Positions 45,937 through 57,881 of a DNA stretch of 64,000 nt are shown piece after piece. The position numbers and the translations under genes were made by a program. Each line of letters opens with the position of its first letter. Positions within the stretch are counted from its first letter, which is position 1. This stretch comes from Incurvaria masculella. Lineage: Eukaryota; Arthropoda; Insecta; Lepidoptera; Incurvariidae. The notes under the pieces are model-generated. The model ran no database searches. It was not told where the DNA came from and saw nothing but the letters and a program-made list of their open reading frames with translations. The DNA lies in NCBI GenBank assembly GCA_946894095.1, contig OX335642.1, forward strand, positions 5,901,021 to 5,965,020, in the 5' to 3' direction.

Positions 45937-46675
45937 AAAGAGATTGTCACATTTAAGCCATAGAAAAAAATCTTAGCATTTGTACATACATTTCCTGATT
46001 TCTGTATTTAAATCATTATTAAGCCATAACAATAAAGCCATTGCGATATTCCTAAGCATCTATTTCCCCATTAATGGGCTTACGAGTATCCAGCATGTAA
46101 TCACTCCTCGGCAAATTTCCTTTGTGCTTTGCTCATGTCTGCGCCGCCGGGCCAAAATTCTAATTACACTCCGGAATATGGCCATTCGAATATGGCGGTA
46201 CTTTTCAGGGTTAAAAGGATATGCTCATGTTTATTTTTGTATGGGAAGTAAGTTTTAATCCAAAATAAAAAGAGAGGAAATTTTCAATTAGGTTGACGAA
46301 AACACACGGTTAAAAAATAGATTCTCAACAGTTTGATCTCCCTGCTTAAGGGCATGATAACTAGTGATTGTACAGAAAACAATAATAAAATAGCCAATTG
46401 AGTATAATAGATAAAGGGTGAATGTTGCGGTCACCCATCCAAGCATGCCCATGATGGCAAAAGAAGGTCTCACAGCATTTAGAATAATAAAGCATAGTAA
46501 AATTGTATTTGACCAGCTAAAAAATATAAATTAAGTAATTTTATTCATCATCTAATAAATCAATCATTCACCCGACCAAAAAACATTGTATAGCAATTAT
46601 TTATAATCATGTTATTGTATTACAGCACATACACACATAGGCTGCAATTAACGAATGTGAATGCGATTTCTTATG
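45937..46675. other. No gene seen; small G+C island
   Basis: 46070-46210 is G+C-richer and holds CACTCCTCGGCAAATTTCC, TCTGCGCCGCCGGGCC and two ATGGCNATTCGAATATGGCG-like words. No frame or repeat family recognised. Confidence 0.3.
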
Positions 46676-46935
46676 CCGTGGGTCGGAATCCATGTAAAAC
46701 CGTAGGTCCCCCTTCCCCTAATAGGTGGTGGGTTAAGCTCGCGCGCGTTGGTACCAACATTTTGGATGAAATGCTATAAAAAATTGGCCGTGTTTTCTAT
46801 CAAGTTTAATGTAGCTTTACAAAAAAGGGAAAGTCCTGGCATGGCACCGAGTTCTTTCAGGGATGTGGTGAGTAGGTCTAAAACCACAACGTGCAGTTTG
46901 GTATTAGCCATCCATGTCCAGTCACATAAAAAAAA
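46676..46935 (+). mobile_element. SINE family copy, plus orientation
   Basis: Reads GGGTCGGAATCCATGTAAAA, CGTAGGTCCCCCTTCCCC, GTTGGTACCAACATTTTGG, GTGTTTTCTATCAAGTTTAA, GGAAAGTCCTGGCATGGCAC, TATTAGCCATCCATGTCCAG and CACATAAAAAAAAG. The 3' end with its A tail is complete, and the tRNA-like head is missing. Confidence 0.75.
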
Positions 46936-47029
46936 GCTTACATAACATTGGATTCGAGAGTTTTACTTAATTAAGTAATTACTCAAGGGCTATTCATTTC
47001 AACGAAAGCAAAATGTAAAGAATTTCCTT

Positions 47030-47275
47030 TGGCAGGGTACATGAAACCTGAAGGATCCCCGGAGGAATGCTTCAGATTAAAAAGTTTCCCTTTCCGGTGC
47101 TCTCCGACTACGAATTCGCGTCCTACATCGGATTTCGCAATTTTCAATAACGACATGTTTTTAAATCGACCCCCCTCCCCTCCCCACCCCCCGGCCTTTT
47201 ACCTCCCCCCGTTCGAGCCGAGAGTCGGTCGAGGCCGACTTTGGGTCGGCGTCTTAAGGCCGGAATAAGGTCTCA
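47030..47275 (+). other. G+C-richer island; possible exon or regulatory element
   Basis: The island follows a TTTCCTTTGGCAG stretch that resembles a splice acceptor (ending 47034). It stays open for about 80 codons with a proline-rich segment (PPSPPHPPAFYLPP) encoded by the C tract at 47170-47215. I recognise no domain. The palindromic GAGTCGGTCGAGGCCGACT lies at 47221-47239. It may equally be non-coding. Confidence 0.2.
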
Positions 47276-48364
47276 TTAAAAGTGTCTACCACATTTCAGT
47301 TGAGACGACACATTATGAATCTATAATAATCCTCCAGCTTTAGCCAATAGCTAGTGTTAAATCTATAATGAAGCAAGAACACATTCATTCAAGAAATACA
47401 TCTGGAAAGAACACATTTATATATTAGATTCCACCATTAATTATTAACTGATATGAGCGTCATCAAGAGTGCAATTTTTTCAATCCCGAGCACCGATTTA
47501 CGGTTTCAGGGTGCCCAGCGGTTGACTTCTCAACCAGTTATTTGTTAAGTAGTTGTGCCCTGCGATGTTATTTAGGCACACGCTATGAGTGCTATCCTGC
47601 TGCTGTGTCAGAGAGCTATCGTCAAATCAATCGTCTTAGATACATGCACTTATTAAAATCCAAACGAGAAATCCCCTATCTAATATGTTGCAATATGTAT
47701 GTTTTTCTAATATGTTATCATGAAAAGAAAATACTTCATTCAAATTATTTTAAAAATACACTTTCATGATTTATTCAAAATTAGGGTGAAATCGTGCACT
47801 GAATTTTATTATTAAAGCAGCATTTTTAAGTTGTATGATTTTAATAAATTAACCGTTGTTACCACCTTAACAAACTCCTTACTTTAAGTTCTCGAGTTAT
47901 TGATGAATCCTTATTTTCTGTAAGCCTTTAAGGATTCCTGAGAAACCCCTTAAAGCGAAGTTAGGATGTCTGGACGTGCTTTGAAAATCTTAATTGGTCA
48001 CAGTCGGCTGTAATACATTTACGCATGCGTGCATATTTCGATTGTCGTAGTTTGTAGTTAAGTCTAGTAAGTAGTAGTATATAGTAAGGGAAGAGTAACT
48101 CCGAGTCCACCAAGGACCCCGTCTACTTTGATTATTCCTTTAAACAATCCTCATCTATCATACCTTTTTCTATACCTCTAATTTAAACATATTCACTTAT
48201 AGAAGTCATTTCAGACCGTATAATAGTCATTCTATTACATTATATTTTTTTGTTTTGCGCGTTTGAATATTTCCCAACCATCTTACCGAAAACGGGTGTC
48301 TGTTTTTGCTCATTCGATCATTCAAAATGATTCATTACATTTTTCAGGTTCACGGAGTAGCCTC
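47276..48364. other. No gene seen
   Basis: A+T-rich; short frames without motifs. Confidence 0.4.
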
Positions 48365-48366
48365 CA

Positions 48367-48570
48367 TTCTGGAGTGAAATTATAACCTTATCGGATTAAA
48401 ATTATAACAATTCCGGAGTGAAATTATGACCAAATCGGACTCAAATCATAACAATTCCGGAGTGAAATTATAACTATTTCGGAGGATAATAATAACAAAT
48501 ACTGAGTGAAATTATAAATATTTCGAAGTAAAATTATAACCATTCCGGAGAAAAAATTCATCATTTCGAA
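48367..48570 (+). repeat. Minisatellite of 21-23-bp units
   Basis: About nine imperfect units of TTCCGGAGTGAAATTATAAC plus two or three variable bases. The core GGAGTGAAATTATAA is well kept, while a few units have lost the GG. Unit lengths and variants rule out a CRISPR array, as there are no conserved repeats with unique spacers. Confidence 0.85.
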
Positions 48571-49529
48571 TTTGTGGAGTAGAAAAGGGAAAACATTCCT
48601 CTTTGGAGCCAGAATGGCCCATCACTGAGTACTAGCTAGTATTAGTGGTAACAACCGCTTTTGTTTAAAAGCAAAACATTCTACAATATTCACGTATACG
48701 TTTACGACCCTTATCTCTATACCCCACTAAGTTCGGTGTTTTAAAAGTCCAAAATTATGCGCAGACAATGTAACAAACCGAATGATTTTATTGTGAGGGA
48801 TCCTCGCACTCCAGACACTCAAAGGGAAGTCATAAAACACAGATAGTTCAATATCAAACGGAACATAACTTAGCAATATGCAAAATTTCCCAAACGAAAT
48901 CTTGAGAGAAGGATTCTTCGCTAGCGAGGGGAGCAATGTTCGCAGGCTATAAGAGACATCTGTCGGCCGTGTAAAACACTTATTTGTCGGAGGGCCGACA
49001 TATTTCACAACTTTTCACCAATAACGCCGATCGACAATGCGAGAGCCACGGGTGCTAGCACGGCACACTATTTTGCGGGTATGTTGGGGCAGTAGTGCTG
49101 TACTCAACAACATCGAAAGTTTAAAAAATTGATGACTTATGTGTGTCGTTGTGAAATGTTAGCAATTCTGTGCTGTATAGGTCACGGCACTCAAATAAAA
49201 TTGAAAAAAAGTGAATGTGATATGTATGGATGTATAATCGACCGTGAAGCACACATTAATTAAAGAAAGAGCTCTGTAAAAATCTACTTTAAAAATATAC
49301 TAGAAGACTGGACACTTGGAAAGTATCTTTACGTAATCATGTTCCAAATGTTCAATGTTCAAAAATGTCACAAAACTTTTCTTCTGTGAAAAGGCTTAAA
49401 GCATTAGGTCCTTACAGTGAGAAAAATACTATAAAATAATGGTATTTTGTTTCATGATGCGCTGTGAACATTTATTTAGTTTTAAGCAAGGACAGACCCT
49501 CGGACATATTTAATTTTAACCAATGCAAA
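48571..49529. other. No gene seen; solitary MITE arm at 49206-49262
   Basis: The arm reads GAATGTGATATGTATGGATG and AATCGACCGTGAAG, related to the element at 44035. A G+C patch lies at 48960-49070. Nothing else is recognised. Confidence 0.4.
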
Positions 49530-49770
49530 GACAGACTCTCGAGGTCTCCAGCTCAGAGAGCCACTATTATTATCGATATTTTCATTATGACAACACTTCG
49601 CGTGTCGAGCTCGCCGTCTCGATAAAATATTTGCAGAGCGAGGGTAAAGTTTTTCACTGCATAGATTTCCTTCCAAGTTTCATTTTCCCGGGCAAACTCG
49701 ACGGCATTAGCAGCGCCGCGGGGAACTTCCGCACAAGTCGTTTCGATGGTTTTAACTATTAGGCATTAAG
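49530..49770. other. G+C-richer island of unknown role
   Basis: Contains TATTATCGATATTTTC, TCGAGCTCGCCGTCTCGATA and AGCAGCGCCGCGGGG. Frames of 64 (minus) and 79 (plus) codons overlap but show no motif. It could be a conserved non-coding element. Confidence 0.25.
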
Positions 49771-50265
49771 GTTTACCGCTCACGGAAGAGTTTACAGTGG
49801 ATGGCCTTTTTTCACGAATGAAACAATATGTAAAGTGTGTTTGGGAGAATTACATATGTTCCAGAAAATATACGAATAGGGTTTCCATTCATTTAATGAA
49901 TCTGCAGCGTGTTCCCACTCATTCAAACTTTTCATATCATTGAATTAGGTCAATGGGTATCTAAACTTTTTGGGTGAAAAATATATGTAACATCCTGAGA
50001 AAATAATCTGATGGAAAAATAATCAACTTGATGGCCGGCCGGCGTGGTTTTTCGTTGGAAAGTTCGAAAGTTCATGGGCACGTCGGTCATATTTTGGTTG
50101 AGGGCCGTACGCCATTACTAACAAAATTCACCTGTATTTTCAAATCCTGAATTAAATCAGCGATGTCGTCAAAATTAGATTGCCTCACAAAGGAGTCCGA
50201 AATTTCAAATAACTTTTTGGATGGAATTGAGAAAGGATTCCTTAACATTCTTCTTACTATTACTT
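49771..50265. other. No gene seen
   Basis: No supported feature; a GGCCGGCCGGC word lies at 50032-50042. Confidence 0.4.
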
Positions 50266-50636
50266 CTTAAGGCTGTTCCGACCCATATAAAGTTGTTTGC
50301 ACACATAACGCAAAAAGTATTGCACTTTAAGCCACGAATTAATAATAAAAGTTTTATATAGTCATATTACTTGCAGCGAAAACAATTTCACAATTTCAGG
50401 TTTATTGGTTTTGTTACAATTTATTTAATTACGATTTTTATTTAACAGCGCCATCTAACGGTGTAAAACTTCTAATCGGCAATTAAAACGAAACCATTAA
50501 ACCTGAAATTGTGAAAATGTTTTCGCTGCAACTACTATGGCTATATTTAATATTTTTGACGAATTCGTGCCTTAAAGTGCAATACTTTTTGCGTTCTGTG
50601 TAAAAAAAACATTGTATGGGTCGGAACATCCTTAAG
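50266..50636. mobile_element. Fold-back MITE, ~150-bp arms
   Basis: The left end CTTAAGGCTGTTCCGACCCA pairs with the right end (reverse complement CTTAAGGATGTTCCGACCCA). Pairing continues through CGCAAAAAGTATTGCACTTT, GCCACGAATT, GCAGCGAAAACA and AATTTCAGGTTTA. A fragment of the same family (TTTTAAGCCACGAATTCATT) lies at 28357. No frame. Confidence 0.75.
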
Positions 50637-51293
50637 ATTCTTTAAAAAGGTACATATTTAACAAAGATTGACCTTTAGGGATGTAAAAGGATGCATTTTA
50701 TTACACCAGTATAACCTGCCAACCAAGGACGTACGAAATAGGTTAGGTTAGGTAAGGTTAGCTTAGGTAAGGTGAGTTTTATCACATTTTGTTGTAGATT
50801 TAAAGTAAATTTTCCCTCGATATTTATTTCGGGATTATTATAGGAGCTCGAATTCAATTTTTGAAAAAAAAAAACTACTTCCATTTAAAATTAACGAGAC
50901 CTTGAAAATGTCCATACAATATATTTTTACAATCGAATAAAATGAATAGAACATGTTTGACGAAAGGTTTTACTGTGAAAGCATATAATTTATTGAGTAT
51001 CCACTATGGATTACAAAAATCTATTTTTTGTGATAGAACTATAAATTAACCATTTGCTGTAAGACATTGATTCTTGCCAAATTTAATGGTGTCAGGTAAA
51101 CCGTAATTACCCAATAGATTTTTATTTATTTGCGAAGGCAAAAATAATCGGCATAAAAACTCGTATTTTTTGTTGCGTATTTACTTAGACGTTAGATTTT
51201 TCACAGACCAAAGGGACCATAGATCGAATTCGATAATAATTTGAAAGGTCTTGACAGTAGATACATGGACGATGAAGTAAAGATATAAGGGTT
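50637..51293. other. No gene seen; short TTAGG-like tract
   Basis: 50740-50775 contains GGTTAGGTTAGGTAAGGTTA and related words, a degenerate telomere-type microsatellite. The rest is A+T-rich. Confidence 0.5.
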
Positions 51294-51545
51294 CATTTTT
51301 AGTGTTCCGTACCCAAAGTGTGCCAACGGAATCCTATCAATAAGCCTCCGCTGTACATCCGTCCAACCGTCCGTTTATTACAGGGCTGTATCTCATGAAT
51401 CGTAATAGGTAGGCAGCTGAAATTTTCACAGACTGTGTATTTATTTTGCCGTCATAAGTTTGCCGATATAAGGTACAATTGAAAAATCAATTTACTAAAG
51501 GGGGGCCCCATACAAATATTTATGTGTTTAATCTTATATGATGGT
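51294..51545 (-). mobile_element. Common lepidopteran repeat, diverged minus-strand copy
   Basis: TTTTTAGTGTTCCGTACCCA, AATAAGCCTCCGCTG, GGGCTGTATCTCATGAATCG and GGGGGGCCCCATACAAA in order. The end that would read CACTTGGCCGG is lost. Confidence 0.7.
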
Positions 51546-51719
51546 ACTATGGTAATGTTAATACTCGTAAAAAATATCTATTTATGATACAAGACGTTTG
51601 TAAGATAGGGAGATGGAGCCTATGTGCTGCTATTAAGATTACCAAGCTCGTATATTGAAAAACAATAAACATTTTCATCATTTCATTTCCCACACCAACA
51701 ATATTTAAAAAAGGATTGA

Positions 51720-52045
51720 AGTCCTGCGGGGCAGTGTCAACACCTAAAGAGCCTTATCTCGGAATGTCTCTTCAGTCGCCCGTAAGTCGTGGCAATTAAA
51801 TTTTCAGTGGCTGAAAACCCGCCGCAATCGCTTTTCCATTATCTTCAGCTTACTTCAGGCGAGAAAAAGAATCTATTATGCGAGCCGGGTTGCATACTAG
51901 GCGCCACTTGAGCTAGTACCGTTAGCATCGGAGGTAAGTATACTGAAAAGTTTGGATTGCGTCGCCTTTTTTGCGATAGACGTTTCAGGGTAATGGAAAT
52001 GGCGAAGAAAATCGAATTCGATTCTCGCCCGTCCATGCACCGCTT
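51720..52045. other. G+C-richer island; contains a donor-like site
   Basis: It stands out from A+T-rich flanks. GGAGGTAAGTA at 51929-51939 fits a strong splice donor, but no upstream coding frame is recognisable. A 63-codon frame on the minus strand has no motif. Confidence 0.2.
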
Positions 52046-52104
52046 TCTTTATATTTCTAAGTTGGATGAGTGCATCGTTCGAAGTCCATGCTAAACATAG
52101 TTAG

Positions 52105-52315
52105 TAGGGTTGAGCCGGCCAGGTTTGGTACCATCGCATTGGATGAAAAGATAATGGAAACAGCAAGATAAATAGTCCGCGTTAAGTTAAATGTAGCAGT
52201 GTTCATAAAGGCATGGCCCTGGCATGCACCAAATTCCTTCGAGAATGTGGTATGTTAGGCTAATATCGTAACAGTAGCGTATTAGCCATCCATGTCCAGT
52301 GGCAATAAAAACAAT
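52105..52315 (+). mobile_element. SINE family copy, plus orientation, partial
   Basis: Reads TTGGTACCATCGCATTGGAT, GAAAAGATAATGGAAACAGC, GTTCATAAAGGCATGGCCCT, CCAAATTCCTTCGAGAATGT, GGTATGTTAGGCTAATATCG, TATTAGCCATCCATGTCCAG and an A-rich end. A further small piece of the family in the other orientation (GCCATGCCAGGACCCTTTAT) lies at 52396-52415. Confidence 0.75.
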
Positions 52316-52419
52316 TTTGGGATGAACCAACCGTTTATATTTATTTTATATATTAAGCTTATTAGCTTGTGGTGTAATACCAGAAGGCAATAGCTGCCAT
52401 GCCAGGACCCTTTATTTGA

Positions 52420-53162
52420 TGATGTCTTTATTTTTTATCTTTCATCTTTCTTTACAAGCGACGATAGCAACCGGGTTTATTGAATAACACATATCACCAT
52501 TATTACAATAATTCAACAATATTACAACAATAATAAATCGCCTTACTCAAAGTATGTCGCTTCCGTTTATAATATTAATTTTGTGGTACGCGTTAGTATG
52601 CGGTTGGTACCATCAAGGGAAATCTAAGTTCTATCTCTAAAGTCTACTTAAAGTAAAGTTCGGAACATTCCATGCAATAAGTACATACACCCAGAACATA
52701 GCCTTTGCGATAGAACATTGATCTTTAAAGGTATTTTTTAAATAGATCTAACTTACGATATCTTTTGTAAAAACTAAATTAATTATCATAACATTTTGAT
52801 AGAGACTCCCCTTCTCTTTTTTAGTTGGATTGATTGAGTTGGAAATCGTATCTTTTTAATCGAGCCATCGACATAATTGTTCACGAAATATCTTCAGGTA
52901 TTTGTACACAAATATAAAATTTAAGCATTTCATTTAATCAGTGCCAATGTGAGTCAAAAACCAATCAACTTATTTAAAAAAATAAGGGGCATAGTGAAGG
53001 CATACGTTTTCCTAATATCAGGGTATAATAATATAAAATCAGGGTATTGATTTTCCACCAACGATACAAAGTTAAACTGAATCAAGAACTAATCAAAAAT
53101 ACGTAATAATCTTTGCTCTATGCGTTTCATATCGGGGATGAAAAAATCGTATGAACGTTCCA
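52420..53162. other. No gene seen
   Basis: A+T-rich with ATT-type runs at 52495-52535. Nothing recognised. Confidence 0.4.
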
Positions 53163-53460
53163 GTGCCTAACCTAACCTAACTTTTTATTATAACCAATTC
53201 TCTATTCCAGTGACTTTCTTCTCCGAGGCTGGTGCATTTTCTCAGAACATTCGCTTCGCTCTACGTCGCGGCACTATGAGGACGAGTGCTTTTGGCCCTC
53301 CTGGCTTTATGCATCAATCGGTGTTGCCAGCTCATGCATACGCTACTTACGAAAATGTTACTTTAATAAACATGTTTTCCCTAATATTTAACTTACATTC
53401 AGAATGCAAGGACACTATAAAAAATCTATTTTTGAAAATAAGAAACCAAAAATGAGCCTC
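53163..53460 (+). other. Possible exon, not recognised
   Basis: After CCTAACCTAACC, a pyrimidine-rich stretch (TTCTCTATTCCAG, ending 53210) could serve as a splice acceptor for an 81-codon open frame ending at 53455. The peptide (SEAGAFSQNIRFALRRGTM at its start) belongs to no family I know. Chance is a serious alternative. Confidence 0.18.
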
Positions 53461-54850
53461 GATTTTGTTACTACTACTAAGTATTTCGTTAATCTAGTAA
53501 TGGATCATTGGAAGTATGAGAGCGTGGCTGAAAAAGGCGATATTGTAAAAAAAAAATTTTTGTTTTTTATTATTTGATTTTTCTGACCAAGGAAAAACCC
53601 TGCTCATCCGGCAAGAACTTTAAAAAACGAATGGATTATAAACACGCACGTTGTAGAGTATTTGCTTGAACAGGCAAAGATCTTAATATAGTAATGTCGA
53701 TGCGCATGACTCGTTATGATCAAAAAATAAAGTTTCGTCGAATATCTTCACGCAAAGAAAACACAAATTTGAAAAAATCGATTGCTAAACTATCTTATCA
53801 TCTGTAAACGTATCAATCAATTCGTTTCTGTATTTCTTTAAAATCCCTATATAACAGTTATTATGGCGACCTTGATTCTGATAACGAACATTCTAACGTT
53901 TTAACTTTCTTGCTAACTGGCATAACATGGCTCATAGGCACGTGTTCAACATTGTTTAAGGTAAATCTTGAATAATTAAAAAATGTTCCCCAAACACATT
54001 GACTATTTGTGCAAAAATGTTTCCGTAAAAAAGCCTGTGCGTAAAAATTAAATGGCGCTCCAGTTCACAACGATATGAACTGAAATTACTTCTACCAACT
54101 AACAACAATGCAAAGCTGTTATGAGACTAGATTGCTTTGTCTGCAAGCAAAACAAGGTTTTATCTTCAGTTTCAGCACACCCTTCACACTCAAGCGAGCA
54201 ATTTCATAATTACAAGCCACCGCCGACACACCCATACATGCTCACACTCCCTCATCCTATCACACGCACAAACACTTCGTTTACTATCTCTTTCATGCCT
54301 CATTGTAGAACTGTTGTCGACGTCGATAGTTTTGCTACACAAAATTTTAGCCTCTGAAAGTGTACCACACAGATCGTATTTTACGTGAACCGGCATATAT
54401 CGGCGATGTGCCATACCGGCTTCTAGGTAGACAATTAATTGTATATACAGGGACCAGTAGAAATATTCTGCGAATTTTGCAATCAGGAATCAGGAGTATT
54501 TTAGTCGTAAAACTCGCTTTTAATGTCTAAGCGATTTTCTTGACGTACAACCTTGAATAATTGCAGTACCGCTTTGACAACAGATATAAACTAATAACAT
54601 ACTTAATGTTATTACTCAATAACACAAAAACGTAATATCTCAGTTATTGACATAAGTTCGATAGTTCGTAGTATCACAGGTTGTAGCAATAATGAGCAAT
54701 GGCTGATAGTAACCAATAGCTAAAAACAGCCATCATAAACAATGTCTAATAGTAGCCATAATAAGCAACGGCTTACAGTAGGTATAATAAGCTAAAGAAC
54801 GGTATCGAGCTACTAAAACCTAACATGATTTCACAATGTAGCCCTTGTAT
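53461..54850. other. No gene seen; CA-rich patch
   Basis: 54190-54275 is rich in CACA and CTCA words and gives false overlapping frames in two phases and on the minus strand. Otherwise A+T-rich. Confidence 0.4.
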
Positions 54851-55066
54851 GCTACCATGGTAAATTAACTAGCCGGGTGAACAGGCAAGTAGGTGATTAA
54901 ATCTGACGTTCAGTTTCATTCCGTAACCAGCTAACTGATAAATTTCAGTTTATTTGCCCAAATAAAACGTCACCTGACAGTTAGCATGGTACGAAATGCA
55001 CCAAAACGCCACTTTCAATCACTCACTTGGCTATTCGCCTGGAGATTTAGTTTACCATTTAGTTAC
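54851..55066. mobile_element. Fold-back family FB2, palindromic element
   Basis: The left arm GCTACCATGGTAAATTAACT with GCAAGTAGGTGATTAAATCT pairs imperfectly with the right arm (reverse complement includes AATGGTAAACTAAATCTCC and AAGTGAGTGATTGAAAG). A related arm lies at 39095-39250. Confidence 0.6.
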
Positions 55067-56304
55067 CCCTGTTATCAATTAAGACGGTACGTAAGGTAAA
55101 CTGTCATAGGTTAAGGATTTCTTTATTATTACAGCTTATTTAGTTACCTTTTTATAACTGCCGGCAATTTCATTTTGTGTGAGGGTGTGTAGGCGTGTAT
55201 GTCCCACACTTGTGTTACTGAGTAACTATCCAATTTCAGTTATCATCCCTGAAAGCGCTCTATTGCATTAAACTCCAAGGTACATACACATACAAGGCAT
55301 TAATAGTTAAACACGTATCGCTACCTACATGGGCGTCCGTGGATTATCTCCATGTCAGACTAAACATATAAGCTGGATCAAGTTACCTCAACGTAATGAA
55401 AGAAAAAGAAAGGTCGCTGTCTCCAAGTCAGTCTATTCATCTGAGTCACGAGCCCCGATATCGCTTACAATAGGAGCTTGAGAGGTGAAAATGTACATTT
55501 AACGTGCTAATTCAAGTGTATATTGATACTTAGATAAGTCCCCCGCACACGCGCCCATGGTGTGTCGAGGCGATAGGTCGATGGTTCATTATGTTAGGAT
55601 AAAATCGCAGGAAAAATACAGTTGGGATCTGCCCAAAGTTGAATTTTCCGGTTGAATCTCAAAATGATTGGTGCGATGTTCCAGTAAAATCAATAATCAA
55701 ATTAACGTTCTCAACAATACTCTAGGAACGTTATCGTTCACCGTTCCTAGCACGTTTTCGAGGTGATGTCGTACCTGTCTCAGAGCACCTGGACCTACTC
55801 GGCTGCAACCTCTCCAGAGACGTGAATTTTCGGCACTTTATTGAATCCAAGGCCATTTTTGCATCGCAAAATCTGGGATCCTATACCGTTGCAGACATTT
55901 CTTTTCACCGGTACAACCACTGCTTCTGTACAAATCACAGATTACGCCGATGATAGATTACTGTAGCTACATATGGGAGTGTTGGAACTGTTCGCGTGCT
56001 TGCTTGCAATACAGCGTCAAGCCGTTCGTCTTGTTGGAGATCCGCAGCTTACCGTTGGCTTTGGGTCTCGAGCCACATATGGTTTGTAAGGTCGCTCAGT
56101 CTGTTCTACAGGCAATATCGTGGCTCTCTGGAACTTGCAACCCATATTCCTGCCTATCCAACCTATATCTGGCTAATGATAAACTATGATAAATCCGAAA
56201 GCAGTGTACTGTCTATAGATAATGAATAAACAATATCCTGATCACCAGCCGCCGATAATCGGAGCACCCGTTTGTGGTTTAAATTAGTTCAATAGCTTAA
56301 GACA
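55067..56304. other. No gene seen
   Basis: Open frames of 77-79 codons overlap at 55950-56229 in two phases without motifs. Nothing else recognised. Confidence 0.35.
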
Positions 56305-56373
56305 ATGTCGTCCGTGTTTTCCATGCAACATACTACTAGTGCTGGCACTACCAATGCGGTGTGTTAAGCTAAC
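56305..56373 (+). mobile_element. SINE family fragment interrupted by a TTAA element
   Basis: Contains CGTCCGTGTTTTCCATGCA, GTGCTGGCACTACCAATG and GCGGTGTGTTAAGCTAAC, all diverged forms of SINE words. The TTAA element begins immediately after. Confidence 0.45.
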
Positions 56374-56377
56374 TTAA

Positions 56378-56934
56378 GGTGGCCCAACCCGCTCAACTCC
56401 CCATACAAACAGGGAAAGAAGATCACGCCCATATTTCTTATTAGAGATCCCAAATTTTGCTCAAAAGAGCTTTTTGTGACCGAACTAGATGTCTGATGAC
56501 CGTTGGCATTGTAAAATTGTATTTGGTTTCTAAGTTATAATGTACGAAAGTTCGAATTGTTCGCCCGTTTTATACAATAACTTTGGTGGTTTATTACGCA
56601 ATGATAAAGTAAGAACATCTTAAAAAAATATTAGTCATCAGACATAGCTTATTCAATCAAGATTTATCTATTTATTTATTTATATAAATGGTTTTTGTTA
56701 GATTTTTGACTACAGCGGTCGTGGTTTACTTTTAGCTATAAGTCATTTTGAAATCAAAATTTTCGTAAATCTTACCAAATCATACACTATGCATATTGTC
56801 TTTTTTGTGGACATGTTGCATCTTCCTCATCACGGAGCCTGTCTTTTTCTTTGAAACAGAGAAGGTCCCAGAGCGAAACAGCACGGTTTTGTACAGTGCC
56901 CGCGAATTCTTTAGTCCCGCCGGGTTGGGCCACC
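56378..56934. mobile_element. Non-autonomous TTAA element (557 bp)
   Basis: Perfect 14-bp inverted ends GGTGGCCCAACCCG are flanked by TTAA at 56374-56377 and 56935-56938. TTAA duplications occur with piggyBac and Kolobok superfamilies. The interior has no long frame; a 69-codon minus-strand frame across the right end is incidental. Confidence 0.8.
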
Positions 56935-56938
56935 TTAA

Positions 56939-57881
56939 TAATAAAGTAGGTATGGCATGACATCCAAATTAACCTCAACTTATGTAACCCGTCCAAGTCC
57001 GGTCAAATTACTAAATAAATTCCAAGTTTGACAACAAAAAATCGGAGTAATCTTGAAACAATAATTTATTTTTGTCAAGTGCTGAAGACATCTGCCGTGA
57101 TTTGGTGAAAGCCCTGATTTTATCACATCCCTGGTAAATCTTGTTTTTGGAAAGGGTTAAAGGTAACCCTGCGAACGAATTGTGTGAACCTGCCCTTACC
57201 GGTATGTGAGGCGTCTAACGCGTAAGTCTTCTTTGTAAGACTTCAGCCTATCGTGTATTTGCTCTATGTTAGTACTTTTATCACATTGCTTGGACACAAT
57301 ACATGGACTCACTGGAATAAAAATACATGCTTATGTGGTAGGTAGTAAGAATAATACCAGTATCATTTCACGATGTAAGCACTCGTTTTTCCATGGAGGA
57401 AGATTACAAAAGAACTTTCTTCCAAATTTCTTAAATAATAAAGTCTCATTCATTCTTCCAAGAATTGTAATTCCTATCTTAGTTCGGAAAAGAGTTTAGC
57501 CAAGTGGAATATGTGATCAATCCGTTAGAATTGATATGTTTCGAAGAAAGCCGGGCTCTTATGTTGTTAACAAAACGTAACTTGTAAGAAAATTTACAAA
57601 ACATTTTTACGATACAGCCAAAATACCCCCTAACTTTTGTGCCTGAAAATCAAGTATCTTGCAAAAATATGACAAAAGATTCAGAATTCAGAATAAGCCA
57701 AGCCATGTTTTTTCATGGACTATGTTAAGGTTGCTAATAATAAGTGGTATATACTTGAGGTTTATTTTATTTGTTGCATTATATATTTTTAAATTCGGAT
57801 TCTCCATCAGATGAATGGTCGGGGGAACGGCAGAACGTCTAAAATGCAGATCGTATAATATCATATTTTAACAAAATTTCA
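56939..57881. other. No gene seen
   Basis: A+T-rich; a 77-codon frame at 57266-57499 has no motif. Confidence 0.4.

Noticed and set aside
54121..54414. Overlapping frames on both strands in CA-rich DNA
   Set aside because: Simple-sequence composition removes stops in several frames at once. No conserved motif.
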